Shown: piece by piece, positions 16,670 to 25,253 of the stretch
Layout of the letters: the number at the start of each line of letters is the position of its first letter
Position numbering within the stretch: the stretch's first letter is position 1
From: Granulicella sp.
GTDB taxonomy: Bacteria; Acidobacteriota; Terriglobia; Terriglobales; Acidobacteriaceae
Assembly (NCBI GenBank): GCA_003132145.1
Contig: PKWU01000070.1
Location: 46,001 to 107,807, forward strand
DNA: 61,807 nucleotides
Reading direction: 5' to 3'
The notes under the pieces: generated by a model
Seen by the model: only the letters and a program-made list of their open reading frames with translations
What the model was told of the DNA's origin: nothing
Database searches by the model: none
Made by a program: the position numbers and the translations under genes

Positions 16670-16914
16670 AGGTGGACCGTCCAGCCGAGTTCGGTGAGCT
16701 TCTCCTCGATGTCGGCCAGTGCGTTGGCCAGAGCGGTGCGCCGGATCGGGCTGGGGGTTCGCTCGGCGAGGATGCGTTCGCGCTGCAGAACGAGGGCTTG
16801 GCGCTTTCGCGTGCGTACGGCTTCGCGCGCGTGGGCGGCGGCTTTGTCCTGTACGGGTGAGGTGGCCTTCGCAGGCTGCTTTTTTGCGGATTTTGTTTCC
16901 AATCCTTGTGACAT
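16666..16914 (-). CDS. Small basic protein of unknown function
   Basis: This 82-residue protein starts MSQGLETKSAKKQPAKATSP and ends LADIEEKLTELGWTVHL. It is rich in Lys, Arg and Ala, and the second half would form one or two amphipathic helices. Its convergent stop overlaps that of the SDR gene, and the frame is clean with an ATG start. No domain is recognised. I think it is real because of its helical periodicity and its hydrophobic C-terminal cap, but evidence is modest. Confidence 0.55.
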   Translation of the reverse strand: MSQGLETKSAKKQPAKATSPVQDKAAAHAREAVRTRKRQALVLQRERILAERTPSPIRRTALANALADIEEKLTELGWTVHL

Positions 16915-17048
16915 GGGTTAATTTTACGCCTGTGCGCGGGATTGCATCCGGTTCTGGATCCGATCGAGCTGCGTGCGAGCGGATGCTGCGGAGGATGTGC
17001 GCGGTGGACCGGACGCGCGGATGCCTATAATAGGAGGACGCGCGAGCG

Positions 17049-18017
17049 ATGGAACGGAGTGGGGAGAGTTTGGCAATCATTGTCCAGGTAGAGGGCCTTC
17101 GCAAGGTCTATGGGGGCAGGCAGCGGGTGGTTGCCGTAGATGGCATCGACCTGGGCGTGCGCGAGGGCGAGTTGTATGGATTGCTGGGCCCGAACGGCGC
17201 GGGAAAGACGACGACCATCGGGGTATGCACGACGCGTGTTCTACCGACAGCGGGAACGGTGCGCATCGCGGGAGTCGATGTGGTGCGGTCGCCGTCGATG
17301 GCGCGGCGGTCGATGGGAATCGTGCCGCAGTTCAATACGCTCGACCGGTCATGCACAATTTACGAGAACATCCACTTTCACTGTTTGTACTTCGGCCTCT
17401 CGCGCGGTGAGGCGAAGCATAGGACGGACCAACTGCTGGAGCAGTTTTATCTGAGCGAGCGGGCGGACGCGTATCCCGCGCAACTCTCCGGCGGGCTGGC
17501 GCAGCGGGTGCAGATTGCCCGTGCGATTGCGCATCGGCCCAAGGTGCTGTTTCTGGATGAGCCCAGCGCCGGGCTCGATCCGCAGAGCCGTATTGCGATG
17601 TGGGATGCGGTGCGGCGGCTGCGCGAGGAGGGGATTACAGTGGTGCTGACGACGCACTATATGGAGGAGGCCGACGAGCTGTGCGACCGCGTGGCGATCA
17701 TCGACCACGGAAAGATTCTGGTGGAGGACACGCCGGCCGCGCTGAAGGGATCGGTAGGCGCGCAGAAGGTCTATGCGCTGGAGCTGAGCGATCCGGCGGG
17801 CGCGGCGGCGCTGGGTAGGCTGTTGCAGCCGATGGCGGGCGTGCGCAGCGTCGAGCCGACGCAGAGCGGAATGCGCATCTTCGCGGACAACGCGGATGGG
17901 CTGCTGCCGGATATTGTTCGCGCCAGCAATCCGTATGGGCTGCGCGATTTGACGATTACGGAGACGAGTCTTGAGACGGTGTTTATACGGCTTACAGGGC
18001 GGGATCTGCGGGAGTAG
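17049..18017 (+). CDS. ABC transporter ATP-binding protein, DrrA-like
   Basis: This 322-residue nucleotide-binding subunit of an ABC-2 type exporter has Walker A GPNGAGKTTT, the ABC signature as LSGGLAQRVQIARA (LSGG), Walker B VLFLDEPSAGLDP, and the switch histidine in TTHYMEEADELCDR. The C-terminal extension (DUF4162-like, from about residue 230) is typical of DrrA/CcmA-like exporters. A strong AGGAGG lies at 17032-17037, 11 bases before the ATG. The permease gene follows 20 bases downstream, so the two form one operon. The substrate is unknown; the family includes drug and polysaccharide exporters. Confidence 0.93.
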   Translation: MERSGESLAIIVQVEGLRKVYGGRQRVVAVDGIDLGVREGELYGLLGPNGAGKTTTIGVCTTRVLPTAGTVRIAGVDVVRSPSMARRSMGIVPQFNTLDRSCTIYENIHFHCLYFGLSRGEAKHRTDQLLEQFYLSERADAYPAQLSGGLAQRVQIARAIAHRPKVLFLDEPSAGLDPQSRIAMWDAVRRLREEGITVVLTTHYMEEADELCDRVAIIDHGKILVEDTPAALKGSVGAQKVYALELSDPAGAAALGRLLQPMAGVRSVEPTQSGMRIFADNADGLLPDIVRASNPYGLRDLTITETSLETVFIRLTGRDLRE

Positions 18018-18037
18018 GAGTTCCGGAGTAGAGGCTT

Positions 18038-18907
18038 ATGGCGGTAGTGGAGACTGAGATCGACGCGAGATGTCCGGCAGAGAGACCTGCTGCGTTCATG
18101 CTCTACGCGCGCGCGTTTGCGGGGCTGTTTCTGCGCGACCTGCATGTGCTGCGGCGTGAGATGCCCGCGTTTCTGGTGCGCGTGGTCATGAATCCGCTGC
18201 TGTTTCTCTTTGTGTTTACCTACATCATGCCGCACATGAGCGGCGGCGCGGCGATGAACCCGACGGCCTCGATGGCAGGCGCTGCCGGGGCTAATTTTTC
18301 GACGGTGCTGCTGCCGGGACTGATGGCGGTGGCGATCATGTTCTCGGGAATTGCGGCGGTGGCGCTGCCGCTGGCGCAGGAGTTCGGCGTGACGCGCGAG
18401 ATCGACGACAGGGTGATGTGTCCTCTGCCGGTGGCTGCGGTGGCGGTGGAGAAGATCGTCTTCAGCGCGGTGCAGAGCATGATTGCGGCAGGAGTGGTCT
18501 TTCCGCTGGCGTACTACATGCCCGCGACGCCGGTCTATGCGCACGTGGATAGCTGGGTGTTTCTGATTGCGGTGCTCGCGCTGGCCAGCCTTACGTCGGG
18601 CGCTCTGGGGTTGGTGATTGGGACCAGCGTGCGGCCACAGCAGATCGGGCTGATCTTCGGCGTGGTGGTGATGCCGATTACGTTTCTGGGTTGCGTGTAC
18701 TATCCGTGGGCCGCGCTGCACAGCATCAAGTGGTTGCAATACGCGGTGCTGATCAACCCGATTGTATACATGAGCGAGGGGCTGCGCGCGGCGCTTACGC
18801 CAGGGATGCATATGAATCCGTGGCTGATCATAGCGATGCTGACGTGCTCGCTTGCGGTGCTGACGTGGTTTGGGGTTCGGGGATTTCTGCGGCGAGTGAT
18901 CGACTAG
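18038..18907 (+). CDS. ABC-2 type transporter permease
   Basis: This 289-residue integral membrane partner of the upstream ATPase has about six hydrophobic segments, for example NPLLFLFVFTYIMPHM, LLPGLMAVAIMFSGIAAVAL and IGLIFGVVVMPITFLGCVYY. The Pro-Ile-X-Phe-X-Gly-X3-Tyr-Pro motif of ABC-2 (DrrB/NodJ-type) permeases is visible as PITFLGCVYYP. A GAGG ribosome-binding site precedes the ATG. It is one half of a predicted two-component exporter, and no accessory protein is encoded beside it. The stop lies 2 bases from the convergent pirin gene. Confidence 0.92.
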   Translation: MAVVETEIDARCPAERPAAFMLYARAFAGLFLRDLHVLRREMPAFLVRVVMNPLLFLFVFTYIMPHMSGGAAMNPTASMAGAAGANFSTVLLPGLMAVAIMFSGIAAVALPLAQEFGVTREIDDRVMCPLPVAAVAVEKIVFSAVQSMIAAGVVFPLAYYMPATPVYAHVDSWVFLIAVLALASLTSGALGLVIGTSVRPQQIGLIFGVVVMPITFLGCVYYPWAALHSIKWLQYAVLINPIVYMSEGLRAALTPGMHMNPWLIIAMLTCSLAVLTWFGVRGFLRRVID

Positions 18908-18909
18908 GA

Positions 18910-19605
18910 CTACGCGAGGTCGAAGAGGAGAAACTCTGCGCCGGATTTGCTTTCGATGGTGATGGAGGATTCGGCTTCGATCTCGAGACCGTCGCCCTCA
19001 TGCAGCGTTTTGCCGGCGGCCAGGACGTCACCGCGCGCGATTTGCAGCCAGCCGTTTCCGAGGCGGAAGGTGTGAGTGACGGAGCCGCTCGGGTCGAGCT
19101 TTGCGGCGAGGAGTTCCGCGTCGGAGTGGATGCGGAAGGAGCCATCGCGCGCGTCGGTGGAGGCGAGCAGATGCAGGCGATTGGGCTGCTCCTGCACGGT
19201 GAAACGCTTCTGTTCGTACTTCGGCGGAATGCCGAGCTGGTTGGGGACGAGCCAGATCTGGAGGAGGTGGAGGGTCTTGTCGGCGGAGGGATTCATCTCG
19301 CTGTGGCGTACCCCGGTGCCCGCCGACATGTGCTGGAGTTCGCCGGGAACCAGCGTCTCGCTTGCGCCGGTGCTGTCCTCATGCTTGACCGCGCCTTCGA
19401 GGACGTAGGTGAGGATCTCCATGTCGCGGTGGGGATGCTTGCCGAATCCCATCGCGGGGGCGACGCGGTCCTCGTTGATGACGCGCAGGGCGCGGAAGCC
19501 CATATGCGCGGGATCGTAGTACTGGTCAAACGAGAAGCTGAAGTTGGAGTCGAGCCAGCCGTGGTTGGCGTGGCCGCGGTCAGTGGCCGGACGGATCGTA
19601 AGCAT
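18910..19605 (-). CDS. Pirin family protein
   Basis: This bicupin protein has 231 residues. The metal-binding HPHRDMEILTYVLEGAVKHEDS and the second-strand E(LQHMSAGTGVRHSE)MN signature of YhhW-type pirins are clear, with the Fe-binding His-x-His-x-Glu set present. Some members are quercetin 2,3-dioxygenases, but this is not certain here. Transcription is on the minus strand after purD with a 71-base gap, so it may be the last gene of that operon. Confidence 0.9.
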   Translation of the reverse strand: MLTIRPATDRGHANHGWLDSNFSFSFDQYYDPAHMGFRALRVINEDRVAPAMGFGKHPHRDMEILTYVLEGAVKHEDSTGASETLVPGELQHMSAGTGVRHSEMNPSADKTLHLLQIWLVPNQLGIPPKYEQKRFTVQEQPNRLHLLASTDARDGSFRIHSDAELLAAKLDPSGSVTHTFRLGNGWLQIARGDVLAAGKTLHEGDGLEIEAESSITIESKSGAEFLLFDLA

Positions 19606-19676
19606 TGCAAATCACCCTGAAGATTGGATGCTTCAGAGTGCGCGTGGATGCAGGCGAGACATCGGTGCTGACTGAC

Positions 19677-20999
19677 TTACAGGCCTTTGCGCAGGGCCCG
19701 CCATGCAATGTCGCGGCGGAGCTGCATTCCGTCGAAGGAGATTTCTTCGAGCGCGGCGTAGGCCTTGGCGAGGGCGTCTTCGAGCGGTGTAGTTGAGGGC
19801 GATGCACTGGCGCTGGAGACTGCGGTGACGGCGAGGACTCGGCCGCCGGCAGTGACGATTGTGCCGTCCTTGGCGGCGGTTCCGGCGTGGAAGACGACAG
19901 TGTCGGGGTGCTGCTGGTCGAGGCCGGAGATGGGTTGGCCGTTGACGACCTTGCCGGGATAGCCGCCACTGGCTGCGATGACGCAGACGCTGGCGCCGGG
20001 CTTCATCTTGATTGCGAGGCGTTCGGCGGTGCCGTCGATGGCGGCGTCGAAGAGGTCGACGATGTCGCTTTCGAGGCGGACGAGAATGGCTTCGGTCTCG
20101 GGGTCGCCGAAGCGGGTGTTGAACTCGAGGACCATGGGCTTGATCGAGCCGTCGGGCTGGTTGCTGGGAGGGGGCGTCATCATCATGCCGCAAAAGAGGA
20201 TGCCGTGGAAGGGCGAGCCTTCGCTGGCCATCTTGTCGACGACCGGTTGGGCAACGTTGGCCAGCAGCCACTGCTCCAGTTCGGCGCTCATCAGGCCGTC
20301 CGCGGTGTAGGCTCCCATGCCGCCGGTGTTGGGGCCAGTGTCTCCCTCGCCGATGCGCTTGTGGTCCTGCGCGGCGGCCAGCGCTACGGCGTGCTTACCA
20401 TCGCAGAGAGCGAAGAACGACAGCTCTTCGCCGTCAAGGAACTCTTCGAGGACAAGCTCTTTTTCGGCGGTGCCGAGCAGCGCGCCGGAGAAGATCTCCT
20501 GCGCGGCCTGCTCCGCCTCGGCGTGCGACTGGCAGATGACGACGCCCTTGCCCGCGGCGAGGCCGTCGGCCTTGACCACGACCGACGCACTGAAGCGGGG
20601 AAGCTCGCGGCGTACCTCTTCGAGCGAGCGGCAGACGGCGTAGGCGGCGGTGGGAATCGCGTGGCGCTGCATGAACTCCTTGGCGAAGGATTTGCTGGAC
20701 TCCAGGCGCGTGGCGGCTTGCGTGGGGCCGAAGACGCGCAGGCCGCGGCGGTGCAACTCGTCGACCAGACCGAGAGAGAGCGGAAGTTCGGGGCCGACGA
20801 CGGTGAGGGCTGGGCGTTCTGCCTCGACAACGCGCAGCATCGCGGCCAAGTCTCCAGTGTTGACCGGGACTGTGCGGGCGGACTGCGCGATGCCTGCGTT
20901 GCCCGGCGCGCAGACTACTTCGGTTACACGTGCGGACTTGCGCAATGCCCAGACGATCGCGTGCTCGCGTCCGCCGCCACCGATTACCAGAACCTTCAT
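19677..20999 (-). CDS. purD: Phosphoribosylamine--glycine ligase
   Basis: This is GAR synthetase, which joins glycine to 5-phosphoribosylamine in purine synthesis. It has 440 residues. The N-terminal domain has VIGGGGREHAI, followed by the ATP-grasp domain with VVKADGLAAGKGVVI, PNTGGMGAYT, VLEFNTRFGDPETE and the C-terminal ATSGGYPGKV-like block (IAASGGYPGKVVNG). A ribosome-binding site AGAGGA precedes the ATG. There is a short Pro/Ser-rich insert (TPPPSNQPDGSIKP) before VLEFNTRFGDPE, longer than in most homologues. It lies downstream of miaA in the same direction with 76 bases between. Confidence 0.95.
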   Translation of the reverse strand: MKVLVIGGGGREHAIVWALRKSARVTEVVCAPGNAGIAQSARTVPVNTGDLAAMLRVVEAERPALTVVGPELPLSLGLVDELHRRGLRVFGPTQAATRLESSKSFAKEFMQRHAIPTAAYAVCRSLEEVRRELPRFSASVVVKADGLAAGKGVVICQSHAEAEQAAQEIFSGALLGTAEKELVLEEFLDGEELSFFALCDGKHAVALAAAQDHKRIGEGDTGPNTGGMGAYTADGLMSAELEQWLLANVAQPVVDKMASEGSPFHGILFCGMMMTPPPSNQPDGSIKPMVLEFNTRFGDPETEAILVRLESDIVDLFDAAIDGTAERLAIKMKPGASVCVIAASGGYPGKVVNGQPISGLDQQHPDTVVFHAGTAAKDGTIVTAGGRVLAVTAVSSASASPSTTPLEDALAKAYAALEEISFDGMQLRRDIAWRALRKGL

Positions 21000-21075
21000 G
21001 GGGGAATCCTCTTCTGTTGAGCGCGTATGCTCGCTAGTCTATCGTTTGGCGAAGTTTTTGGCGTGGAACAAGCGG

Positions 21076-22086
21076 CTATCGAGCGCCGAGGAGATGGGCG
21101 ACCAGGGCGGAGGCTTGCTCGATGGTCTCCTGGTCGCCGCCGAAGCCGGGGAGCCAGTGCAGGGCGGGGTCTTTGCGGAACCAGGTGAGCTGGCGCTTGG
21201 CGTAGTTGCGATGGCCCTGCTGGGCGGCTGCGATGGCCTGGTCGCGGGTAACTTCGCCGCGTAGCAGGGCGGCGGCCTGGGCGTAGCCGAGCGAGGTGAG
21301 CGGGCGGCAATCGTCGCCAAATTGCGTGACCAACCGCGCGGTCTCTTCGACCAGGCCTCCGCCTTGCGTGGGCGGGTTGAACATCCGGGCTGCGCGGCGG
21401 TTGATGCGGTCGTAGAGTGCGGCGCGCGGCGGGTTGAGGCAGAGGCTGAGGATGCGGAAGCCGGTGAGCGGGTCGCGCGGCTGCTGCTGCCACTGGCGGG
21501 TGATTGGTTGGCGGGCGGAGAGCGTGACTTCGATGGCGCGGACGAGCTTGGGCGTGTCGTTGGCGTGGATGAGGCCGGCGGCAGCGGGATCGAGGCGGGC
21601 GAGGATGCGGTGCAGGTGGGCAGGGCCGCGAAGTTGGGCCAGATCGCGGAGTCTGGCGCGGAGGGGTTCGTGGCGGGGCGGCGCGGGGAAGAGGCCGTCG
21701 ACGAGCGCGCGCAGGTAGAGGCCTGTTCCGCCACAGACGATGGGCAGTCTGTCTCGGACTGGTTCACCACTGCCGCGGGCGCTGATCTCGCGGATGGCCT
21801 GGCGGGCGAGGCGGCTATAGTCTCCGGCGGTGCAAGGAGCGTCCGGCGGAAAGACGTCGATGAGGTGATGGGGGACGCGGGCGCGCTCGGCCAGGGTGGG
21901 CTTGGCGGTGCCGATCTCCATTCCGCGATAGACGGCGACCGAGTCGCAGGAGACGATCTCGCCGGAGAACTGCTCAGCCAGGGCGAGGGCGAGGGCGGTC
22001 TTGCCGCTGGCGGTGGGGCCGGCGACGACGACCAGCGGCGCGAGCGGCCCGGCATGATCTGCCGCGTGGTCTACCAAAGCCGCCAC
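21076..22086 (-). CDS. miaA: tRNA dimethylallyltransferase
   Basis: This enzyme transfers the dimethylallyl group to A37 of tRNAs that read UNN codons. It has 336 residues, the P-loop GPTASGKTALALAL, the DSVAVYRGMEIGTAKP switch, the CGGTGLYLRAL block, and a C-terminal KRQLTWFRKDPALHWL. The start is a GTG at 22086, which overlaps the upstream 65-residue gene by 16 bases. There is no ATG between this GTG and the P-loop. Overlap implies coupled translation. An alternate-frame open frame over the same DNA is a codon-bias shadow. Confidence 0.93.
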   Translation of the reverse strand: MAALVDHAADHAGPLAPLVVVAGPTASGKTALALALAEQFSGEIVSCDSVAVYRGMEIGTAKPTLAERARVPHHLIDVFPPDAPCTAGDYSRLARQAIREISARGSGEPVRDRLPIVCGGTGLYLRALVDGLFPAPPRHEPLRARLRDLAQLRGPAHLHRILARLDPAAAGLIHANDTPKLVRAIEVTLSARQPITRQWQQQPRDPLTGFRILSLCLNPPRAALYDRINRRAARMFNPPTQGGGLVEETARLVTQFGDDCRPLTSLGYAQAAALLRGEVTRDQAIAAAQQGHRNYAKRQLTWFRKDPALHWLPGFGGDQETIEQASALVAHLLGAR

Positions 22087-22268
22087 CAGCCCGTGGTGAA
22101 GACGCGATGGACGCCGGCGCGGAGGATGGCGAAGAGGATGGCGGCGAAGGCGAGGAGGAGCATGCCGCGGAGCTGGCGGCGGCGAACTAGCTGCGCATGC
22201 AGGGGAGATTCCGTGCGGGATTCATCGGCTTGCGGGACGGGCTGAGGGTCTTCTGCGAGCCGGGACAT
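22071..22268 (-). CDS. Small single-pass membrane protein, unknown
   Basis: This 65-residue protein has a polar N-terminus (MSRLAEDPQPVPQADESRTE) and one hydrophobic helix (LRGMLLLAFAAILFAILRAG), followed by a short tail ending GWWRLW. Positive residues before the helix suggest the N-terminus is cytoplasmic. It sits between the TonB-like gene (6-base gap) and miaA (16-base overlap), so it is in the same transcript. I infer a lineage-specific gene with no assignable function. Confidence 0.6.
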   Translation of the reverse strand: MSRLAEDPQPVPQADESRTESPLHAQLVRRRQLRGMLLLAFAAILFAILRAGVHRVFTTGWWRLW

Positions 22269-22274
22269 TGATGG

Positions 22275-23315
22275 CTACTCCGGGAGCGGGATGTTGTAGA
22301 AGAATCCTACGCGCAGCTCGAGCTGCGGGCCGTGGAACTGCCTGGGAAGCGGCAGGAACTGGCCTTCGCTGGTGATGGCGTTCCATGCGGCGTGGTCGAG
22401 CGCGACATCGCCGGAGCGGGTCTCCAGCGTCATGGCGCCGATCTTGCCGTCGGGCAGGATGGTGAAGCGGATGCCGACGACTCCCTTCTTCATCAGCGGG
22501 GGCTCGACCTCTTCGGGGATGAGAGGGTCCCAGTTGCGCTGGATGTCGTCGTGCAGGCGGCGCATGTAGGAGCTGAAGTCGACGCCCATGGTGTCTGAGA
22601 GGATCTCGGCACCGGCCTGCAGCGGTCTATGCGACCCGGGCGACGAGCCGTAGTCGGCTCCGCCGCGACCGCTGAGCGCTCCTCTCATGGCGTCCTGGAT
22701 TGCGCCACGGGCGCTCTGGTTGTTCTGGGCGAAGTTGGGCTTCGGCGCGGCAGGCAGTGGTGATTCGACCGATGGCTGGGCGGGCTTTGGCGCGGCGGGC
22801 AGAGGCGCGGCGGGCTGCGGGACGGGCGGCGCTGTGGCGCTGGCCTCTTGCTGCGGAGGCTGCGGCGTGGGCGCGGCCAGGCGGGCCTGCTGCTGAAGCT
22901 GCTCCATGGTCTTGCGGTCGATCTGCGGATGCGGCGGCGGCTTCAGCGCGGGTGCGCTGTGCTGCTGGAGAAAGGTCAGCTCCTGGTCGTGCTGCTTCAT
23001 CAGGGCGATGGGGTCGATGTAGCGCGGCTGATGCCAGAGGACGCGGGGGCCGTAAAAGAGGAACCAGGCGATGGCGAGCCAGATGATGATGGAGATGTAG
23101 ATGGACTCGCGGAAGCGGGCGCGGGAACGCTCGTCGTCGAGCGAATCGAGCAGGTGGATGATCTCATGCTCCTCCAGTTCGCCGTAACGGCTGGTGAGCA
23201 GCTTGCGAGGCTGGCCTGCACGAGAGCTTTCCTGGCCGGCGGCTGCGTCTTCCGTCGTCGTTTGGGTGCTGTCTGGGGCGCGAGACGGTTTGGGGAAGAG
23301 CTCAATAATGGGCAT
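22275..23315 (-). CDS. TonB-like energy transducer protein
   Basis: This 346-residue protein has an acidic N-terminal cytoplasmic part (about 1-69), a single hydrophobic segment SIYISIIIWLAIAWFLFYG (about 70-89), a Pro/Ala/Gln-rich linker (about 110-200, PAAPLPAAPKPAQP), and a C-terminal TonB-like fold with ILPDGKIGAMTLETRSGD. TonB proteins couple the proton motive force to outer-membrane transport, but the long cytoplasmic N-terminus (about 70 residues) is unusual, because canonical TonB has a very short one. No exbB or exbD is adjacent, so a role in envelope structure instead of transport is also possible. Confidence 0.75.
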   Translation of the reverse strand: MPIIELFPKPSRAPDSTQTTTEDAAAGQESSRAGQPRKLLTSRYGELEEHEIIHLLDSLDDERSRARFRESIYISIIIWLAIAWFLFYGPRVLWHQPRYIDPIALMKQHDQELTFLQQHSAPALKPPPHPQIDRKTMEQLQQQARLAAPTPQPPQQEASATAPPVPQPAAPLPAAPKPAQPSVESPLPAAPKPNFAQNNQSARGAIQDAMRGALSGRGGADYGSSPGSHRPLQAGAEILSDTMGVDFSSYMRRLHDDIQRNWDPLIPEEVEPPLMKKGVVGIRFTILPDGKIGAMTLETRSGDVALDHAAWNAITSEGQFLPLPRQFHGPQLELRVGFFYNIPLPE

Positions 23316-23681
23316 TGGTCAGGATTAGTGGGACGTTTGGCGGTTCTATTGTTGGGTAGCTCTCGGTTGTTAGACGGCGCAAAGATGCGTCCGGCATTGG
23401 CTATTGATATAGACCCCGCAAAACGGCGGGAGCTTCGCTGGTTCCTTATTTTCTCACCTTTGAGGGTCTGCCTTGAAACCTTTGCCGGTCTGCCTGGGGC
23501 CGAGAGGGCCGAATCTTGTGCGCCGTCGCGGGGTTGAGGAGCAGAGGGACCGTGCCCGGATCAAGCTGGACGTAAACTAACAGAGGATGAAAGAGCCGAC
23601 TGGGTTGGCGAAGACGGAGTTCGTCGATTGTGAACCTGCCGGGTTCGCCGGACGGCGCGTGAGTAGACCGATAGAATCGAG
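23316..23681. other. Intergenic region between divergent TonB-like and VTT-domain genes
   Basis: About 366 bases without a supportable gene. An antisense frame overlapping the start of the VTT gene has no recognisable product. The stretch should hold two divergent promoters; a TTGGCT and TATAGA pair near 23395-23412 is a weak -35/-10 candidate. I see no repeat or structured RNA here. Confidence 0.4.
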
Positions 23682-24407
23682 TTGCCTGTGAAGATTGGAC
23701 CGATCGTACTTCTGCATAAAGCCAGCGCCGTGGTGAGCGCGGCCCTGCTGCCGTTTGGCATCTGGGGGCTGGGCGGGCTGGCATTCATCGACGCCGGGAT
23801 TTTTCCGATTCCGACGACAATGGATGGGGCGGTGATCGGGTATGTGGCCAGCGACCACCGGAAGTTCCTGCTGTACTGCCTGATGGCGGCTGCCGCCTCG
23901 GCCTTGGGTAGCCTGATTCCGTACTATGTGGGGCGCGCGGGCGGCGAAATCTTCCTGCTGAAGCGCATCAACCGGGCGCGCTATGAGCAGATGCGCGACC
24001 GCTTCGCGGAGCAGGAGTTCCTGGCCATCATGATCCCGGCGATGATGCCTCCGCCGATGCCGGTCAAGCTCTTCGAGTTCGGCGCAGGCGTCTTCGAGAT
24101 GAAGCCACTGTTGTTCGCCACGGCGATCTTCTGCGGCAAGTTCATCCAGTTCCTGGTCTGCGCGCTGATTACGGTCTTTTACGGGCCGGAGATTGCGCAC
24201 ACGTTCCGCAGAACCGTGCATGAGCACTCCGACATTGTGCTGGCGGTCTCTTTAGCGATTGGGCTGACGTTCGTCGTGTATCTGCTGCGCAAGCTGTTCG
24301 ACCGGCGGCGCGGCACGCAGTTTCCCATCGAAGAGACGGCTGAAACGGACGAGGCGGCTGAAACGGACGAAGCGGCAAGCAATGACGACACTACTCTGAT
24401 TACCTAA
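23682..24407 (+). CDS. VTT-domain (DedA/YqaA-like) membrane protein
   Basis: This membrane protein (241 residues) resembles the SNARE-associated/VTT family of lipid scramblases, which includes DedA and YqaA. The family region runs from about residue 25 to 200, with FGIWGLGGLAFIDAGIFPIP, then SLIPYYVGRAGGE and an MPPPMPVKLFEFGAGVFEM block that match the re-entrant loops. The C-terminal tail has a 15-bp repeat giving ETAETDEAAETDEAA, an acidic cytoplasmic tail. There is no ATG before the family region, so initiation is at TTG 23682 or GTG 23688. Confidence 0.78.
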   Translation: MPVKIGPIVLLHKASAVVSAALLPFGIWGLGGLAFIDAGIFPIPTTMDGAVIGYVASDHRKFLLYCLMAAAASALGSLIPYYVGRAGGEIFLLKRINRARYEQMRDRFAEQEFLAIMIPAMMPPPMPVKLFEFGAGVFEMKPLLFATAIFCGKFIQFLVCALITVFYGPEIAHTFRRTVHEHSDIVLAVSLAIGLTFVVYLLRKLFDRRRGTQFPIEETAETDEAAETDEAASNDDTTLIT

Positions 24408-24410
24408 GAA

Positions 24411-24476
24411 GTTGTTGGTTGCTGGTTGCTGGTTGACAACTGCGGCAGACGAGCGACCTCAACTAACAACCAGCAA
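24411..24476. repeat. Family B inverted-arm repeat
   Basis: The left arm (24411-24435) has GTTGTTGGTTGCTGGTTGCT and the right arm (24460-24476) is CAACTAACAACCAGCAA, its near reverse complement. About 24 bases of unique core separate them. It fills the gap between two convergent genes, so it could also form a transcript-end hairpin. Confidence 0.75.
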
Positions 24477-24481
24477 TGTTC

Positions 24482-25054
24482 TTACGCCGTAGGCAGGTCG
24501 TTGTTGTGTGCGGTGTGCAGCGACTCAATGATGTGGGTGGCCAGCACGGGCAGGCCGAAGAGCGCGCCACAGGTGAGCGCGGTGGAGGCCAGGTCGTTGC
24601 GGTAGAAGGGAAGGCCCGCCACGTAGCAGGCGCCGAGGCCGGCGAGCGAGCGGGGGTACATGCTCATGGAGCCAGCGGTCCAGACGACGAAGTTGCTGAT
24701 GAGGAAGAAGGAGGTGGAAGAGGCTAGCACTCCGGCGACGACACGCAGCAGGGTGGGCTTCTGCAGGATGCCCATTCCGAGCAGGCAGACGGCTGCGTAC
24801 CACAGCCAGGTGACGAGGTAGGTTCTCGCCTGGAAGGGATACTGATAGGCGAAGACGGTGAGGTAGTAGTCGGTTGCCATGAGCACGGCGACGGCGGAGG
24901 GGAGCATCCATGCGGCGCGCTTCGAGCTGCCCATCCGGGAGCCGAAGAAGAGCAGGCCTCCGCCGAGAGCGGTGAAGTTCCAACTGACGGCGTGGAAGGC
25001 GTGGGGAAGGATGCGGCTGAGCACGGCAAGCAGAAGGACGAAATAGGCGAGCAT
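24482..25054 (-). CDS. DUF6580-like membrane protein
   Basis: This 190-residue protein has about five or six hydrophobic segments. It starts MLAYFVLLLAVLSRILPHAF and contains VSWNFTALGGGLLFFGSRMG, a pattern seen in DUF6580 membrane proteins (the L-R-x-x-P-H followed by NF-x-A/P-x-G). Such proteins are weakly related to energy-coupling S components of ECF transporters, although that link is not established here. No ECF module (A/A' or T subunit) is present nearby. Confidence 0.65.
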   Translation of the reverse strand: MLAYFVLLLAVLSRILPHAFHAVSWNFTALGGGLLFFGSRMGSSKRAAWMLPSAVAVLMATDYYLTVFAYQYPFQARTYLVTWLWYAAVCLLGMGILQKPTLLRVVAGVLASSTSFFLISNFVVWTAGSMSMYPRSLAGLGACYVAGLPFYRNDLASTALTCGALFGLPVLATHIIESLHTAHNNDLPTA

Positions 25055-25253
25055 GGAAGACCTCGAAGGGAATCTGGAGAGCAGGCCCGGAGCGGGATGG
25101 AACGGGAGCGGCTGTCAGATTCGATTCTCGGTCTTCGCGGCTGTGCGGTCAACTGTGTGGGAGGCGCGAGGCGCGAGGTGCGAGGCGTTGCGGCTGTGGA
25201 CTTGCAAAACGTGCGGCTTGGAATAGTATGTCTCTGTCTTGAATGGATGTGCC

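Noticed and set aside
23446..23784. A 112-codon minus-strand frame between TonB-like and VTT-domain genes
   Set aside because: It overlaps the beginning of the VTT gene and shows no family signature.
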